Source: a bacterium (GTDB lineage Bacteria; Lindowbacteria; 2-12-FULL-62-27). Taken from it: a stretch of 62,942 nt of DNA. The stretch spans positions 1 through 62,942 of the forward strand of contig JACQOF010000099.1 of NCBI GenBank assembly GCA_016202645.1, in the 5' to 3' direction. The notes under the pieces were generated by a model that saw nothing but the letters and a program-made list of their open reading frames with translations, had not been told where the DNA came from and did no database searches. The translations under genes and the position numbers were made by a program. This document shows, one piece after another, positions 14,515 through 24,579 of the stretch. How positions within the stretch are numbered: the stretch's first letter is position 1; each line of letters opens with the position of its first letter.

Positions 14515-15639
14515 CTAGCTGAAAGCGTCCTTGACCTTGTTGAAAAACCCCTTCTGCGCGGACGCGCCACGGATTTCCGCGATTTCCTGGAGGAGTTGTT
14601 TTTCTTTTGCGGAAAGATTTTTCGGAATTTCGACGGCGACGCGGACGATCAGGTCTCCCAGGCCCGCGTGGTCGACGGACGGCAGGCCTTTTTTCCTCAG
14701 CCGGAGCAGTGTGCCGTGGGAGGTTCCCGCGGGAATATGGACGCTGAGGGTCTGGCCGGTCAGGTCTTTGATCGCGGTTTCCGTGCCGAGGATCGCCTCG
14801 ACGTAGCTGACCGTGACGTCCGACACAAGGTCGTCGCCGCCGCGCTCGAACATCGGATGCGGCCGGATCCGGACGACGGTGTAGAGATCGCCGCGGGACC
14901 CGCCCGCCGCGCCGGCGTCGCCCTCGCCCCGAAGACGGAGCGCGATGCCGTCGTAGACGCCGGCGGGAATTCGAACCGATATTTTTTTCCGGGCGCGCTG
15001 GCGGCCGGCGCCCCGGCAGGACGAACAGGTTGATTTCATCGTCTGGCCGGCGCCGCCGCAGCGGGAGCAGGTCGACGCAAACGTGAAAAATCCCTGACGG
15101 TACGCCACCTGGCCGCGCCCGCCGCATTCCTTGCAGGTCTGCCGGCCGCTCCCGCCGGCGCCCTTGCAGTCTTCGCAGTGCTCGAGCCGTGAAATTTCAA
15201 CGGTCTTTTCCTGGGCCTCCAGCACGTCGGCCAGGTCCATTTCTATCTGGATTTTAAGGTCCGCGCCGTCTTCCCCATGACTTCGCCGGCCGCCTCCCCG
15301 GCGGGCGCCGCCTCCGGAGAAGATATCGAAGATGCTGTCGACGCCGCCGCGGCCGCCGAAGATTTCGGAGAAGACGTCCTCGAGGTTTGAAAAATCGACC
15401 TGAGGCCCGCCCGGCCCGAAGGCCTGATGGCCGTACTGGTCGTACTTCTGGCGTTTGTCCGCGTCGGAAAGAACTTGAAAAGCCTCCGTCGCCTCCTTGA
15501 ACTTTTCCTCCGCCGAATGGTCTCCGGGATTTTTGTCCGGATGGTATTTCAGCGCAAGCTGGCGGTAGGCCTTTTTGATTTCGTCGGCGGCCGCGGTTTT
15601 CGGCACGCCGAGGATTTCATAATAATCACGCTTGCTCAT
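14515..15639 (-). CDS. dnaJ: Chaperone DnaJ (Hsp40)
   Basis: A 374-residue full-length DnaJ that delivers unfolded proteins to DnaK and stimulates its ATPase. The J domain has HPD at 33-35; a Gly/Phe-rich linker follows ([18 protein letters not shown]); four CxxCxGxG zinc motifs are present ([32 protein letters not shown]); two beta-barrel substrate domains end the protein. I start at [11 protein letters not shown] (15639). A longer reading from 15687 would begin inside the dispersed repeat. It follows dnaK in the hrcA-grpE-dnaK-dnaJ group, separated by repeats. Confidence 0.97.
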   Translation of the reverse strand: MSKRDYYEILGVPKTAAADEIKKAYRQLALKYHPDKNPGDHSAEEKFKEATEAFQVLSDADKRQKYDQYGHQAFGPGGPQVDFSNLEDVFSEIFGGRGGVDSIFDIFSGGGARRGGGRRSHGEDGADLKIQIEMDLADVLEAQEKTVEISRLEHCEDCKGAGGSGRQTCKECGGRGQVAYRQGFFTFASTCSRCGGAGQTMKSTCSSCRGAGRQRARKKISVRIPAGVYDGIALRLRGEGDAGAAGGSRGDLYTVVRIRPHPMFERGGDDLVSDVTVSYVEAILGTETAIKDLTGQTLSVHIPAGTSHGTLLRLRKKGLPSVDHAGLGDLIVRVAVEIPKNLSAKEKQLLQEIAEIRGASAQKGFFNKVKDAFS

Positions 15640-15682
15640 CTTGAGCCTGCCGCATGGCGCCGGCGGGCGCCCGGTGTGGTTC

Positions 15683-15788
15683 GTCATCCCCGCGAAAGCG
15701 GGGATCCAGCGGATTGTTTCTGGATTCCCGCGTTCGCGGGAATGACGATCTTGGATTGTTTCTGGATTCCCGCTTTCGCGGGAATGAC
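15683..15788. repeat. dRS3-like palindromes, copy 3 (three hairpins)
   Basis: One CCCCGCGAAAGCGGGG hairpin and two facing TTCCCGC(G/T)TTCGCGGGAA hairpins lie between dnaK and dnaJ, with ATTGTTTCTGGATTCCCGC repeated twice. In this position they could attenuate dnaJ relative to dnaK. Confidence 0.88.
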
Positions 15789-15821
15789 GATCCTATGTAG
15801 AGAAGCGTTGTGAACATGGCG

Positions 15822-17740
<1,919 letters not shown>

Positions 17741-17744
<4 letters not shown>

Positions 17745-18259
17745 GTCAAATCACCTCTGCCTTCTTCTGGCTTCTCAGTCCCGGGCATGCCGACCTTGAC
17801 CCGGGCCGGCCGGATCAGCCGGCCGTTCAGCGAGTACCCCTTCTGGAGCACTTCCAGGACCATCGGCGATTTCAGGCCGGGGACTTCCTCGGTCACCACA
17901 GCCTCCTGCTCCGCGGGCCGGAACTCGGCGTTATTCGAAACGGCGATTTCCTTCACGCCGAGCCGGTCCAGCGCCGCCGCGACCTGCCGCCCGATGGCCT
18001 GATAGCCTTCAATATATTTTTTGACCTCATCCGTTCCCGCCGGAGGATTCATCCCGGCCAAGTCGAACGCGTCGAGCACGGGAACCAGCTGGGCGGCGAA
18101 CCGTTCCTTGAGCGAATCGGTCAGGTCCTCCTGGTCCTTCGCGACCCGCCGCCTGTAATTTTCCAGCTCGGCGGCCGACCGGTATGCCAGGTCCCGGAAC
18201 TTGTCCAGTTCGGTCTTGATATCCTCCTCCGAATCCGGCCGGAATTCCGTCTCCATCAC
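17741..18259 (-). CDS. grpE: Nucleotide exchange factor GrpE
   Basis: A 172-residue GrpE that releases ADP from DnaK. The N-terminal coiled coil ([25 protein letters not shown]) leads to the conserved [15 protein letters not shown] and then to the beta-wing domain, with [33 protein letters not shown]. This tail motif (GY...R..RPA.V.V) is diagnostic. It overlaps both hrcA and dnaK by four bases, so hrcA-grpE-dnaK form one unit. Confidence 0.97.
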
Positions 18260-19023
18260 GGCCTGCCTGTGAGGCGCCGGAAGGACGTGTTGACCGCGGT
18301 CTGGATCGTGCGAACCAGCGCGATGAGCCGGTCGTAAGGCATGCGTTTGGGTCCGACGATCCCGAGCGCGCCCTTGGTGTGATCGTCTATGACGTAATCG
18401 GCCGTGATGATGCCGATATTGTCGAGCGCCGGTCTTTTCAGTTCCTGCCCCAGCCGCACGTTCACTTCCACCATGTCCCCGGGAGAAGGCTTGAAGATTT
18501 CCTCGATATTTTGGGGTTCCTCCAGAATCCTCATCGCCTCGCGCAGTTTGTTTACGTCCTTGAAATCGGTATTGTCCAGCATCAGCGACATCCGGCTGAT
18601 CTCGACGTGCGCGTGGTCCGGATAAACCACAACGGACGTGTGGTCCGAAACAGCGGACAGGAGCTTCGCGGTCTTCTGCAGAATTTCGTCCACCGTCACC
18701 ATCCGCTCCTGGTATTCCCGGACGATCCTTTCCCGCTCGCGGACCGCCAGGGATTGAATCTTCACCAGCTCGTTCAGGTAATACCGGTACCCCTTGTCGG
18801 TGGGCCGCCGCCCGGCGGAGGTATGGGGCTGGTCGAGATAGCCCGATTCCTCCAGGTCCGCGCAGATGTTCCGGACGGTCGCGGCCGACATGTCAAAATC
18901 GAACGCCTTGGAAATGGTCCGCGACCCAACCGGATCGTTGTCGGCGATATACCGGTGGATGGTATAGAACAGGACCCGCTTCTCCCGGACCGAAAGCTCC
19001 GGGAATTTTTCAACATTTTTCAC
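18256..19023 (-). CDS. hrcA: Heat-inducible transcription repressor HrcA
   Basis: A 255-residue repressor that binds CIRCE operators and is kept active by GroEL/ES. The winged helix is at the N-terminus (LSVREKRVLFYTIHRYIADNDPVGSRTISK, then MSAATVRNICADLEESGYLDQPHTSAGR), followed by the GAF-like dimerisation domain and a C-terminal GIVGPKRMPYDRLIALV typical of HrcA. I prefer the GTG at 19023 because GGGGGG lies just upstream. An in-frame ATG at 19074 would put the start inside the CIRCE element. It is the first gene of the heat-shock operon and should repress itself. Confidence 0.95.
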   Translation of the reverse strand: MKNVEKFPELSVREKRVLFYTIHRYIADNDPVGSRTISKAFDFDMSAATVRNICADLEESGYLDQPHTSAGRRPTDKGYRYYLNELVKIQSLAVRERERIVREYQERMVTVDEILQKTAKLLSAVSDHTSVVVYPDHAHVEISRMSLMLDNTDFKDVNKLREAMRILEEPQNIEEIFKPSPGDMVEVNVRLGQELKRPALDNIGIITADYVIDDHTKGALGIVGPKRMPYDRLIALVRTIQTAVNTSFRRLTGRP

Positions 19024-19057
19024 GCGATCAAACCCCCCGGCTTCCGCCCCTCCGAAT

Positions 19058-19084
19058 TTAGCACTCTGTAGCATCGAGTGCTAA
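19058..19084. promoter_or_regulatory. CIRCE operator (perfect)
   Basis: TTAGCACTC - nine bases - GAGTGCTAA is the exact CIRCE consensus, located just downstream of the -10 of the hrcA promoter. HrcA should bind it and block the operon at normal temperature. Confidence 0.98.
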
Positions 19085-19089
19085 TCTAA

Positions 19090-19118
19090 TATCTACAAAA
19101 GGGAATGGGCCGTGTCAA
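19090..19118 (-). promoter_or_regulatory. Sigma-70 promoter of hrcA-grpE-dnaK(-dnaJ)
   Basis: On the minus strand a perfect -35 TTGACA (rc of 19113-19118) is followed after 17 bp by TAGATA (rc of 19090-19095). CIRCE begins six bases downstream, so it overlaps the transcription start. Confidence 0.85.
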
Positions 19119-19204
19119 GCTTCTGAAATGTGGAATGTCCGGGACCGTATTGCAACTGAACGCGGAACGATGATACAGTGGCTTGTTACTGAGGAGGAGG
19201 TTGA

Positions 19205-20431
19205 TTGAAGACAAAGTATCTAATTTTGGTGCCGGACGGGATGGCTGACGGTCCGGTCAAAGCTCTCGGGGGGAAGACGCCGCTGGAAGCGGCTCGGACG
19301 CCCGGGTTTGACCGGATGGCGCGCGAGGGACTGGTCGGGATGGCCAGGACCGTGCCCAAGGGTGTGATCCCCGGCAGTGATGTTGCGAATCTTGCCATTC
19401 TGGGTCTGGACCCCGCTCGATATCCGCTGCAGCGCGGCGCCATCGAGGCCGCGTCGATCGGTCTGCCGGCGCGTCCGGATACGCTCTACTTCCGCGTGAA
19501 TCTCATCACGGTCAAAAATGATCTCATCGCCGATTACAGCGCAGGCCACATCGACACCAAATCCGCGGTCAAACTTCTCGGACTGATCAACCGCCAGGTG
19601 GTCCTGAACGGGTCGCTTCCCGCCGGCCAGGCGCGGCTCTACGGCGGCGTCGGGTATCGCCACACTCTGGCGTGGCGCGCGCCCGCCCCGTTCCGGTCGG
19701 TGCTCATGTCGGTCCATCTGGACGGCCCGCACGATCTGATCGGCCGGAACGTCGGGGAGGTTCTCAAGCCCTACGAAAATATTCCGCACGTCATGGTGAT
19801 GCAGAAGTCCCGTCGCGTGATGTCCGCGTTTCCCTTCAACCGCGGCCGCAAGAGCCCCGCGAACATGATCTGGCTATGGGCGCAAGGCGAAGGCAAGCGC
19901 CTGCCGACGCTCCGCGAGCGGTTCGGTCTTTCGGGTTCGGTCGTGTCGGGCGTGGACCTCATCCGGGGCCTGGGAAAACTGGTGGGCCTGTCGGTGTTTG
20001 CTCTCAAGCGCTCGACGGGCTACTACGACACCGATTTCGCCGAAAAGCGGATGGCCGCGCTCCGGGAACTCAAGCAGAAGGACTTCGTGTATCTGCATAT
20101 CGAGGCGCCGGACGAGGCCGGCCACGAAAAAAATCCCCGGATGAAGAAAAAAATGATTGAGACCATTGACCAGAAGGTACTCAGTCCCATTTTGAATGAG
20201 GTTTCCGCATGGCCCGACCGCGTCCGGATTCTGGCGATGCCCGACCATCCCACCTCCTGCGCGACCGGCCGGCACACATCCGACCCTGTCCCCTACGTCA
20301 TCTGGGACTCCAAGAGCCCCAGGTCCGGCCCCGCGGCGTTCACCGAGCGCCTGGCCGCGAAGTCCGGCCGGATCCTGCCGGCGTTTCATCTGCTCCGGGA
20401 GAAATTCGTCCAGATGAAAGAGGGCCTCTAG
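19205..20431 (+). CDS. apgM: 2,3-bisphosphoglycerate-independent phosphoglycerate mutase, archaeal type (ApgM)
   Basis: A 408-residue cofactor-independent phosphoglycerate mutase of the alkaline phosphatase superfamily. It interconverts 3- and 2-phosphoglycerate in glycolysis. Signatures are LILVPDGMADGPV at the N-terminus, TPLEAARTPGFDRMAREG, PGSDVANLAILGLDP (the nucleophile Ser is in GSDVAN), and the metal-binding DHPTSCATGRHTSDPVPYVIW near the end. The start is TTG at 19205, preceded by GAGGAGGAGG. The same family includes phosphonopyruvate-decarboxylase-like members, and pairing with a downstream aspartokinase has been seen in other lineages with ApgM-type genes. Confidence 0.9.
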   Translation: MKTKYLILVPDGMADGPVKALGGKTPLEAARTPGFDRMAREGLVGMARTVPKGVIPGSDVANLAILGLDPARYPLQRGAIEAASIGLPARPDTLYFRVNLITVKNDLIADYSAGHIDTKSAVKLLGLINRQVVLNGSLPAGQARLYGGVGYRHTLAWRAPAPFRSVLMSVHLDGPHDLIGRNVGEVLKPYENIPHVMVMQKSRRVMSAFPFNRGRKSPANMIWLWAQGEGKRLPTLRERFGLSGSVVSGVDLIRGLGKLVGLSVFALKRSTGYYDTDFAEKRMAALRELKQKDFVYLHIEAPDEAGHEKNPRMKKKMIETIDQKVLSPILNEVSAWPDRVRILAMPDHPTSCATGRHTSDPVPYVIWDSKSPRSGPAAFTERLAAKSGRILPAFHLLREKFVQMKEGL

Positions 20432-20438
20432 CCAACCC

Positions 20439-21689
20439 GTGTCACAACAGCTCGTGGTGATGAAATTCGGGGGAAGTTCGGTCGCGAACCCCGAGCGGAT
20501 GGGGAATGTCGCGCGCCGGATCATCGAAAAAAAGCGCGCGGGCGACAAGTGCGTCGTCGTGGTATCCGCGATGGGCGACACAACGGACGATTTGATTGAA
20601 CTTTCCCAAAAAATTAATCCCGACCCCCGGGCCCGCGAAATGGACCTGCTCATGAGCGCCGGCGAGCAGATCTCAAGCGCGCTCTTGGCGATGGCCATCC
20701 AAGCCGAGGGCGAAAAGGCCTCGGCGTTTTTCGCGCCCCAGCTCGGCATCCGCACCGACAGCACCCACACGAAAGCCCGGATCCTGGACATCGACGGCAC
20801 GCGTCTCAAAAAAGAACTCGAAAACGGCTCCATCGCCGTCTGCGCCGGCTTCCAGGGCCTCAACGCCGAGAACGACATCACCACCCTTGGCCGCGGCGGG
20901 TCCGACACGACGGCGGTCGCGCTCGCGGTGGCGCTGAACGCGGACGTCTGCGAAGTCTACACCGACGTCGACGGGATATACACCGCCGACCCGCGGGTCG
21001 TCCCGGACGCCCGGAAAATCGATCGTGTCTATTTCGACGAGATGCTGGAACTCGCCAGTCTCGGGGCCAAAGTCATGATGAACCGCTCCATTGAAGTCGC
21101 CAAAAAATACAACGTCACGCTCCACGTCCGCTCAAGTCTCAACGGCAACGTCGGCAGCCTGATCATAAAGGAGGATGAGGACACCATGATGGAACGACCC
21201 ATTGTCCGCGCCGTCGCGGCCGACAAGGACCAGGCGCGGATCACCGCCATAGATCTCCCGGATGTTCCCGGCGTCGCCGGCCGTCTGTTTGGATCTCTGG
21301 CCGAAGCCAACATCAACGTCGACATGATCGTGCAGTCGTCGTCGGAGATGGAAATCGGCAAGAACGACATTTCCTTTACTGTCTCGTCCACGGACCTCAA
21401 GCGTACGGTGGAACGGATGAAATCCATTATCCGGGAACTCGGGGGCGGCAACGTCGTCTTCGGGGACGACGTCGCCAAAGTCTCCATCGTCGGCGTCGGC
21501 ATGCGCTCCCACGCGGGCGTCGCCGCAAAAATGTTCCAGTCCCTCGCCGATGCCAAAATCAACATCGAAATGATTTCGACGAGTGAAATCAAGGTCAGCT
21601 GCATCATCAACCGTGCCCAGGCCGACGAAGCTGTCCGCCGAATCCACGCCAGCTTCGAGCTCGGCCAACCCGCCGCCGCGGTTGCGTAG
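20439..21689 (+). CDS. lysC: Aspartokinase (alpha subunit)
   Basis: A 416-residue aspartate kinase catalysing the first step to lysine, threonine and methionine. The kinase domain has MKFGGSSVANPERM, VVVVSAMGDTTDDL, TTLGRGGSDTTAVALAVAL and VYTDVDGIYTADPR. Two ACT regulatory domains follow (AIDLPDVPGVAGRLFGSLAE and VSIVGVGMRSHAGVAAKMFQ). The start is GTG at 20439, seven bases after apgM. An internal ribosome binding site and ATG at 21186 could also produce the ACT-only beta subunit (see separate entry). Confidence 0.97.
   Translation: MSQQLVVMKFGGSSVANPERMGNVARRIIEKKRAGDKCVVVVSAMGDTTDDLIELSQKINPDPRAREMDLLMSAGEQISSALLAMAIQAEGEKASAFFAPQLGIRTDSTHTKARILDIDGTRLKKELENGSIAVCAGFQGLNAENDITTLGRGGSDTTAVALAVALNADVCEVYTDVDGIYTADPRVVPDARKIDRVYFDEMLELASLGAKVMMNRSIEVAKKYNVTLHVRSSLNGNVGSLIIKEDEDTMMERPIVRAVAADKDQARITAIDLPDVPGVAGRLFGSLAEANINVDMIVQSSSEMEIGKNDISFTVSSTDLKRTVERMKSIIRELGGGNVVFGDDVAKVSIVGVGMRSHAGVAAKMFQSLADAKINIEMISTSEIKVSCIINRAQADEAVRRIHASFELGQPAAAVA
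21186..21689 (+). CDS. Predicted in-frame internal aspartokinase beta subunit
   Basis: In-frame within lysC, AAGGAGG (21168-21174) precedes ATGATG at 21186. The 167-residue product would contain both ACT domains and no kinase domain. Alpha2beta2 aspartokinases with exactly this arrangement are known in Bacillus and Corynebacterium. That the site is used here is inference from the strong Shine-Dalgarno. Confidence 0.6.
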   Translation: MMERPIVRAVAADKDQARITAIDLPDVPGVAGRLFGSLAEANINVDMIVQSSSEMEIGKNDISFTVSSTDLKRTVERMKSIIRELGGGNVVFGDDVAKVSIVGVGMRSHAGVAAKMFQSLADAKINIEMISTSEIKVSCIINRAQADEAVRRIHASFELGQPAAAVA

Positions 21690-21701
21690 CCTATTTTCCA
21701 T

Positions 21702-22664
21702 ATGAGGGCGCTGGTGACCGGTGCGGCCGGATTTATCGGGTCGAATCTGGCGGATGCGCTGTTGGCGCGGGGCGACGAGGTGGTCGGGTTCGACAATTTC
21801 TCGACCGGCCGCCGCGAAAATATTTTGCCCCTGGAGACCCGCGGCCGGTTTCGGATGGAGGAGGGCGACATCCGCGAGTCCGGCCGGATTGACCGGGCGG
21901 CCCAGGGCGCGGAGGTCATTTTTCATCTGGCCGCGATTCCCTCCGTTCCAAGATCGGTTGCGGCGCCGCGGGAGACGTTCGACGCGAACGTCTCCGGCAC
22001 GCACAACGTCCTCATGGCGGCGCGTGCCGCGGGAGCGCGGCTGGTGGTGATGGCGTCGAGTTCCTCGGTCTATGGCAACGCCGAAGTCCAGCCCGTGACC
22101 GAGACTGTTCCGACGAGACCCATTTCCCCGTACGGCGCGTCCAAGATCGCCGGCGAACATCTGGGGCTTGCGTTTTCCGCCAGTTACGGATTCCGATTCA
22201 TCGCGCTCCGGTATTTCAACGTCTTCGGCCCCCGGCAGGATCCCAAGACCGAATACGCCGCGGTGGTGCCGAAATTCATCTCAGCCCTTTCGAACGGGTC
22301 CCGGCCCGTCATTTACGGCGACGGCGAGCAGACCCGGGATTTCACGTACGTCGACAACGTCATCCAGGCCAATCTTCTGGCGGCCGATGCCCAGAAAGGC
22401 GTCGACGGCGTCTTCAACGTCGCCGCCGGGCGGCCCCATTCCGTTCATCAGATGCTGCGGATGTTGTGCGATATACTCGGCAAACCATTTGATCCGGTCT
22501 TCGAACCGCCGCGCCCGGGAGACGTCCGGCATTCGAGCGCGGACATCAGTCTGGCCCGCAAGATATTGGGCTGCGAGCCTCGGGTAGACCTCCGGGAGGG
22601 CCTCATCCAAACGTGCCGGGTGACCCCCCACCTCAATCCTCCCCATCAAGGGGGGAGGAGGTGA
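21702..22664 (+). CDS. NAD-dependent nucleotide-sugar epimerase (UDP-glucose 4-epimerase-like)
   Basis: A 320-residue extended short-chain dehydrogenase. The NAD motif is TGAAGFIGSNL, the SSSVYG serine and the catalytic YGASK (Tyr-x3-Lys) are intact, and YFNVFGPRQDP plus GDGEQTRDFTYVDNVI are typical of GalE-like and 4,6-dehydratase-like enzymes. It probably supplies activated sugars for the surface polysaccharide. The last 15 residues (VTPHLNPPHQGGRR) are encoded by a dispersed CCCC/GGGG repeat that also supplies the ribosome binding site of the next gene. It overlaps that gene by one base. Confidence 0.88.
   Translation: MRALVTGAAGFIGSNLADALLARGDEVVGFDNFSTGRRENILPLETRGRFRMEEGDIRESGRIDRAAQGAEVIFHLAAIPSVPRSVAAPRETFDANVSGTHNVLMAARAAGARLVVMASSSSVYGNAEVQPVTETVPTRPISPYGASKIAGEHLGLAFSASYGFRFIALRYFNVFGPRQDPKTEYAAVVPKFISALSNGSRPVIYGDGEQTRDFTYVDNVIQANLLAADAQKGVDGVFNVAAGRPHSVHQMLRMLCDILGKPFDPVFEPPRPGDVRHSSADISLARKILGCEPRVDLREGLIQTCRVTPHLNPPHQGGRR
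22616..22662. repeat. ACCCCCCACCTC...GGGGGGAGGAGG dispersed palindrome
   Basis: A palindromic element like those widespread in many genomes. It forms the 3' end of one epimerase gene and ends in GGGGAGGAGGTG, the ribosome binding site of the next. A related element is at 62866-62905. Confidence 0.8.
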
Positions 22665-23623
22665 TGAAAGCCCTGGTCACCGGATGTGCGGGGTTCATCG
22701 GGTCGCACCTGTCGGAGCGCCTGCTGGAGGCGGGGCATCGGGTGGTGGGAGTCGACGCGCTGACCGACTATTACGATCCGCGGATCAAGCGCAGAAATCT
22801 AACGGCGCTCCTGCCTCACCGGAACTTCCGCTTTGTCCGCGCGGACCTCAACCGCGTCGATCTTGCGCGGCTTCTTCCGGGCATTCAGGTTATTTTCCAT
22901 CAAGCCGCCCAGCCAGGGGTCAGGGCCAGTTGGGGGAAGACGTTTGAAATTTACGTCGATCAAAACATCCGGGCGACCCAGCGGCTGCTTGAGGCCGTGA
23001 AGCGGATGAAGCATCTGAAAAAATTTATTTTCGCGGGAAGTTCCTCCGTGTATGGCCGCGTGACGTCTCTGCCGATGCGGGAGAGCCAGCGCTGCGCGCC
23101 GCACTCGCCCTACGGCGTGACGAAACTCGCGGCGGAAAATCTCTGCGGCCTCTACCACGCCAATTACGGCGTGCCCGCGGTCAGTTTAAGGTATTTTACG
23201 GTTTACGGTCCGCGCCAGCGCCCGGACATGGCGTTCCACCGGTTTATCCTCGCGGGTCTGGCGGGCCGGCCCATCCGGATTTTCGGAGACGGCCGGCAGT
23301 CCCGGGATTTCACGTATGTGTCGGACATCGTTTCCGCCAACCTCGCCGCGGCCGCGAGGGGCCGCCCGGGGATGATCTATAATCTCGGCGGGGGCAGCCG
23401 GATTTTGCTCAAGGACGCGCTGAAAATCCTGGAAGGGCGGATCGGCCGGCGGCTCCGGATCGTCCACGAAAAGAAGGCCGCGGGCGACGTCGACCGGACG
23501 GGCGCCGACACGCGTCTGGCCCGGCGAGACCTGGGGTTTCGGCCCGGAACGCCGCTCGCGCGGGGCTTATCGGCTCAAATCGCATGGCACCGGCAGATGG
23601 TGCGGGAAGGAATTCTTGAATGA
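22664..23623 (+). CDS. NAD-dependent epimerase (UDP-glucuronate/UDP-glucose 4-epimerase-like)
   Basis: A 319-residue extended SDR. It has TGCAGFIGSHLSERLL, VDALTDYYDPRIKRRNL (the YY/YD-x2-K-xx-R stretch is typical of UDP-glucuronate 4-epimerases), GSSSVYG, YGVTK (catalytic Tyr and Lys) and TVYGPRQRPDMAFHRFI. The last block is strongly characteristic of UDP-GlcA 4-epimerase-like enzymes that make UDP-galacturonate. The ATG at 22664 has a strong repeat-derived Shine-Dalgarno. It overlaps the next epimerase gene by ATGA. Confidence 0.85.
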   Translation: MKALVTGCAGFIGSHLSERLLEAGHRVVGVDALTDYYDPRIKRRNLTALLPHRNFRFVRADLNRVDLARLLPGIQVIFHQAAQPGVRASWGKTFEIYVDQNIRATQRLLEAVKRMKHLKKFIFAGSSSVYGRVTSLPMRESQRCAPHSPYGVTKLAAENLCGLYHANYGVPAVSLRYFTVYGPRQRPDMAFHRFILAGLAGRPIRIFGDGRQSRDFTYVSDIVSANLAAAARGRPGMIYNLGGGSRILLKDALKILEGRIGRRLRIVHEKKAAGDVDRTGADTRLARRDLGFRPGTPLARGLSAQIAWHRQMVREGILE

Positions 23624-24579
23624 AAATTCTGGTCACCGGCGGCGCCGGATTTATCGGGTCTCATCTTGCGGAAAGGCTCCTCGCGAAAGGCCACGACGTG
23701 GTCGCGCTGGACAATCTCTCGACCGGCCGGATGGAGAATATCGACCATCTGAAAAATGTCCGCGGATTCAAATACGTCTTCGGGTCCGTCCTCGACGAGG
23801 CGCTGGTGCGGCGGTGGGTCCAGTGGGCCGACCAGATCTACCACATGGCGGCGGCGGTGGGCGTGAAGTTCATCATCGACCATCCGCTCGATTCGATCCG
23901 GGTCAACACCCGCGGCACGGAGAATGTTCTGGAGGCGGCGAATTTCGGCAAGAAAAAGACCTTCCTCGCCTCGACTTCCGAAATCTACGGCAAGAGCAAC
24001 AAGATCCCTTTCCACGAGGACGACGACCGGACTCTCGGGTCGACCCGCATCCACCGCTGGAGTTATTCGAATTCCAAGGCCATGGACGAATTTCTCGCGT
24101 TTGCCTACTGGCGCGAAAAGCGCCTGCCGGTGGTCGTCGGGCGCCTCTTCAATACGACCGGCCCGCGCCAGACGGGGGATTACGGGATGGTCCTGCCGAG
24201 ATTCGTGAAAGCGGCCCTGCTGGGCCACCCCATCACGATTCACGGGGACGGGAAACAGACGCGGTGTTTTACGTATGTGGAGGACGCAGTGGACGCGATG
24301 GTAAAACTGATGGCCAGCCGCAAGGCCGTGGGCGACGTGTTCAACATCGGCCATCATGATCGTGTAAGCATTTTGGACCTGGCCAGGCGGGTCAGGGCCA
24401 TGACGGGGAGCCGGTCGAAAATCGTCCGGATCCCCTATGAGAAAGCCTACGAGAAGGGATTCGAGGACATGCGCCACCGGTATCCGGATCTGAGGAAGAT
24501 CCGCAATGCCGTCGGCTGGCAGCCCCGAATTTCCCTGAACGAAATCATCCGGAAGGTGATCGAGTACCATGAGCAGTAA
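23620..24579 (+). CDS. NAD-dependent epimerase/dehydratase (UXS/GDP-sugar-like)
   Basis: A 319-residue extended SDR with TGGAGFIGSHLAERLL, a DNLSTG NAD-binding strand, STSEIYGKSNKIPFHEDDD and RWSYSNSKAMDEFLAFAY. Here the catalytic tyrosine is in SYSNSK (Tyr-x3-Lys). The SEIYG..K.PF.EDDDR..GST...RWSY block resembles UDP-glucuronate decarboxylases and GDP-sugar epimerases. The exact substrate cannot be called from sequence alone. It is the third successive nucleotide-sugar enzyme of the cluster; overlaps on both sides suggest one operon. Confidence 0.82.
   Translation: MKILVTGGAGFIGSHLAERLLAKGHDVVALDNLSTGRMENIDHLKNVRGFKYVFGSVLDEALVRRWVQWADQIYHMAAAVGVKFIIDHPLDSIRVNTRGTENVLEAANFGKKKTFLASTSEIYGKSNKIPFHEDDDRTLGSTRIHRWSYSNSKAMDEFLAFAYWREKRLPVVVGRLFNTTGPRQTGDYGMVLPRFVKAALLGHPITIHGDGKQTRCFTYVEDAVDAMVKLMASRKAVGDVFNIGHHDRVSILDLARRVRAMTGSRSKIVRIPYEKAYEKGFEDMRHRYPDLRKIRNAVGWQPRISLNEIIRKVIEYHEQ

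Noticed and set aside
18256-19074. hrcA start at ATG 19074
   Set aside because: It would start inside the CIRCE operator downstream of the promoter; GTG 19023 with a purine tract fits better.
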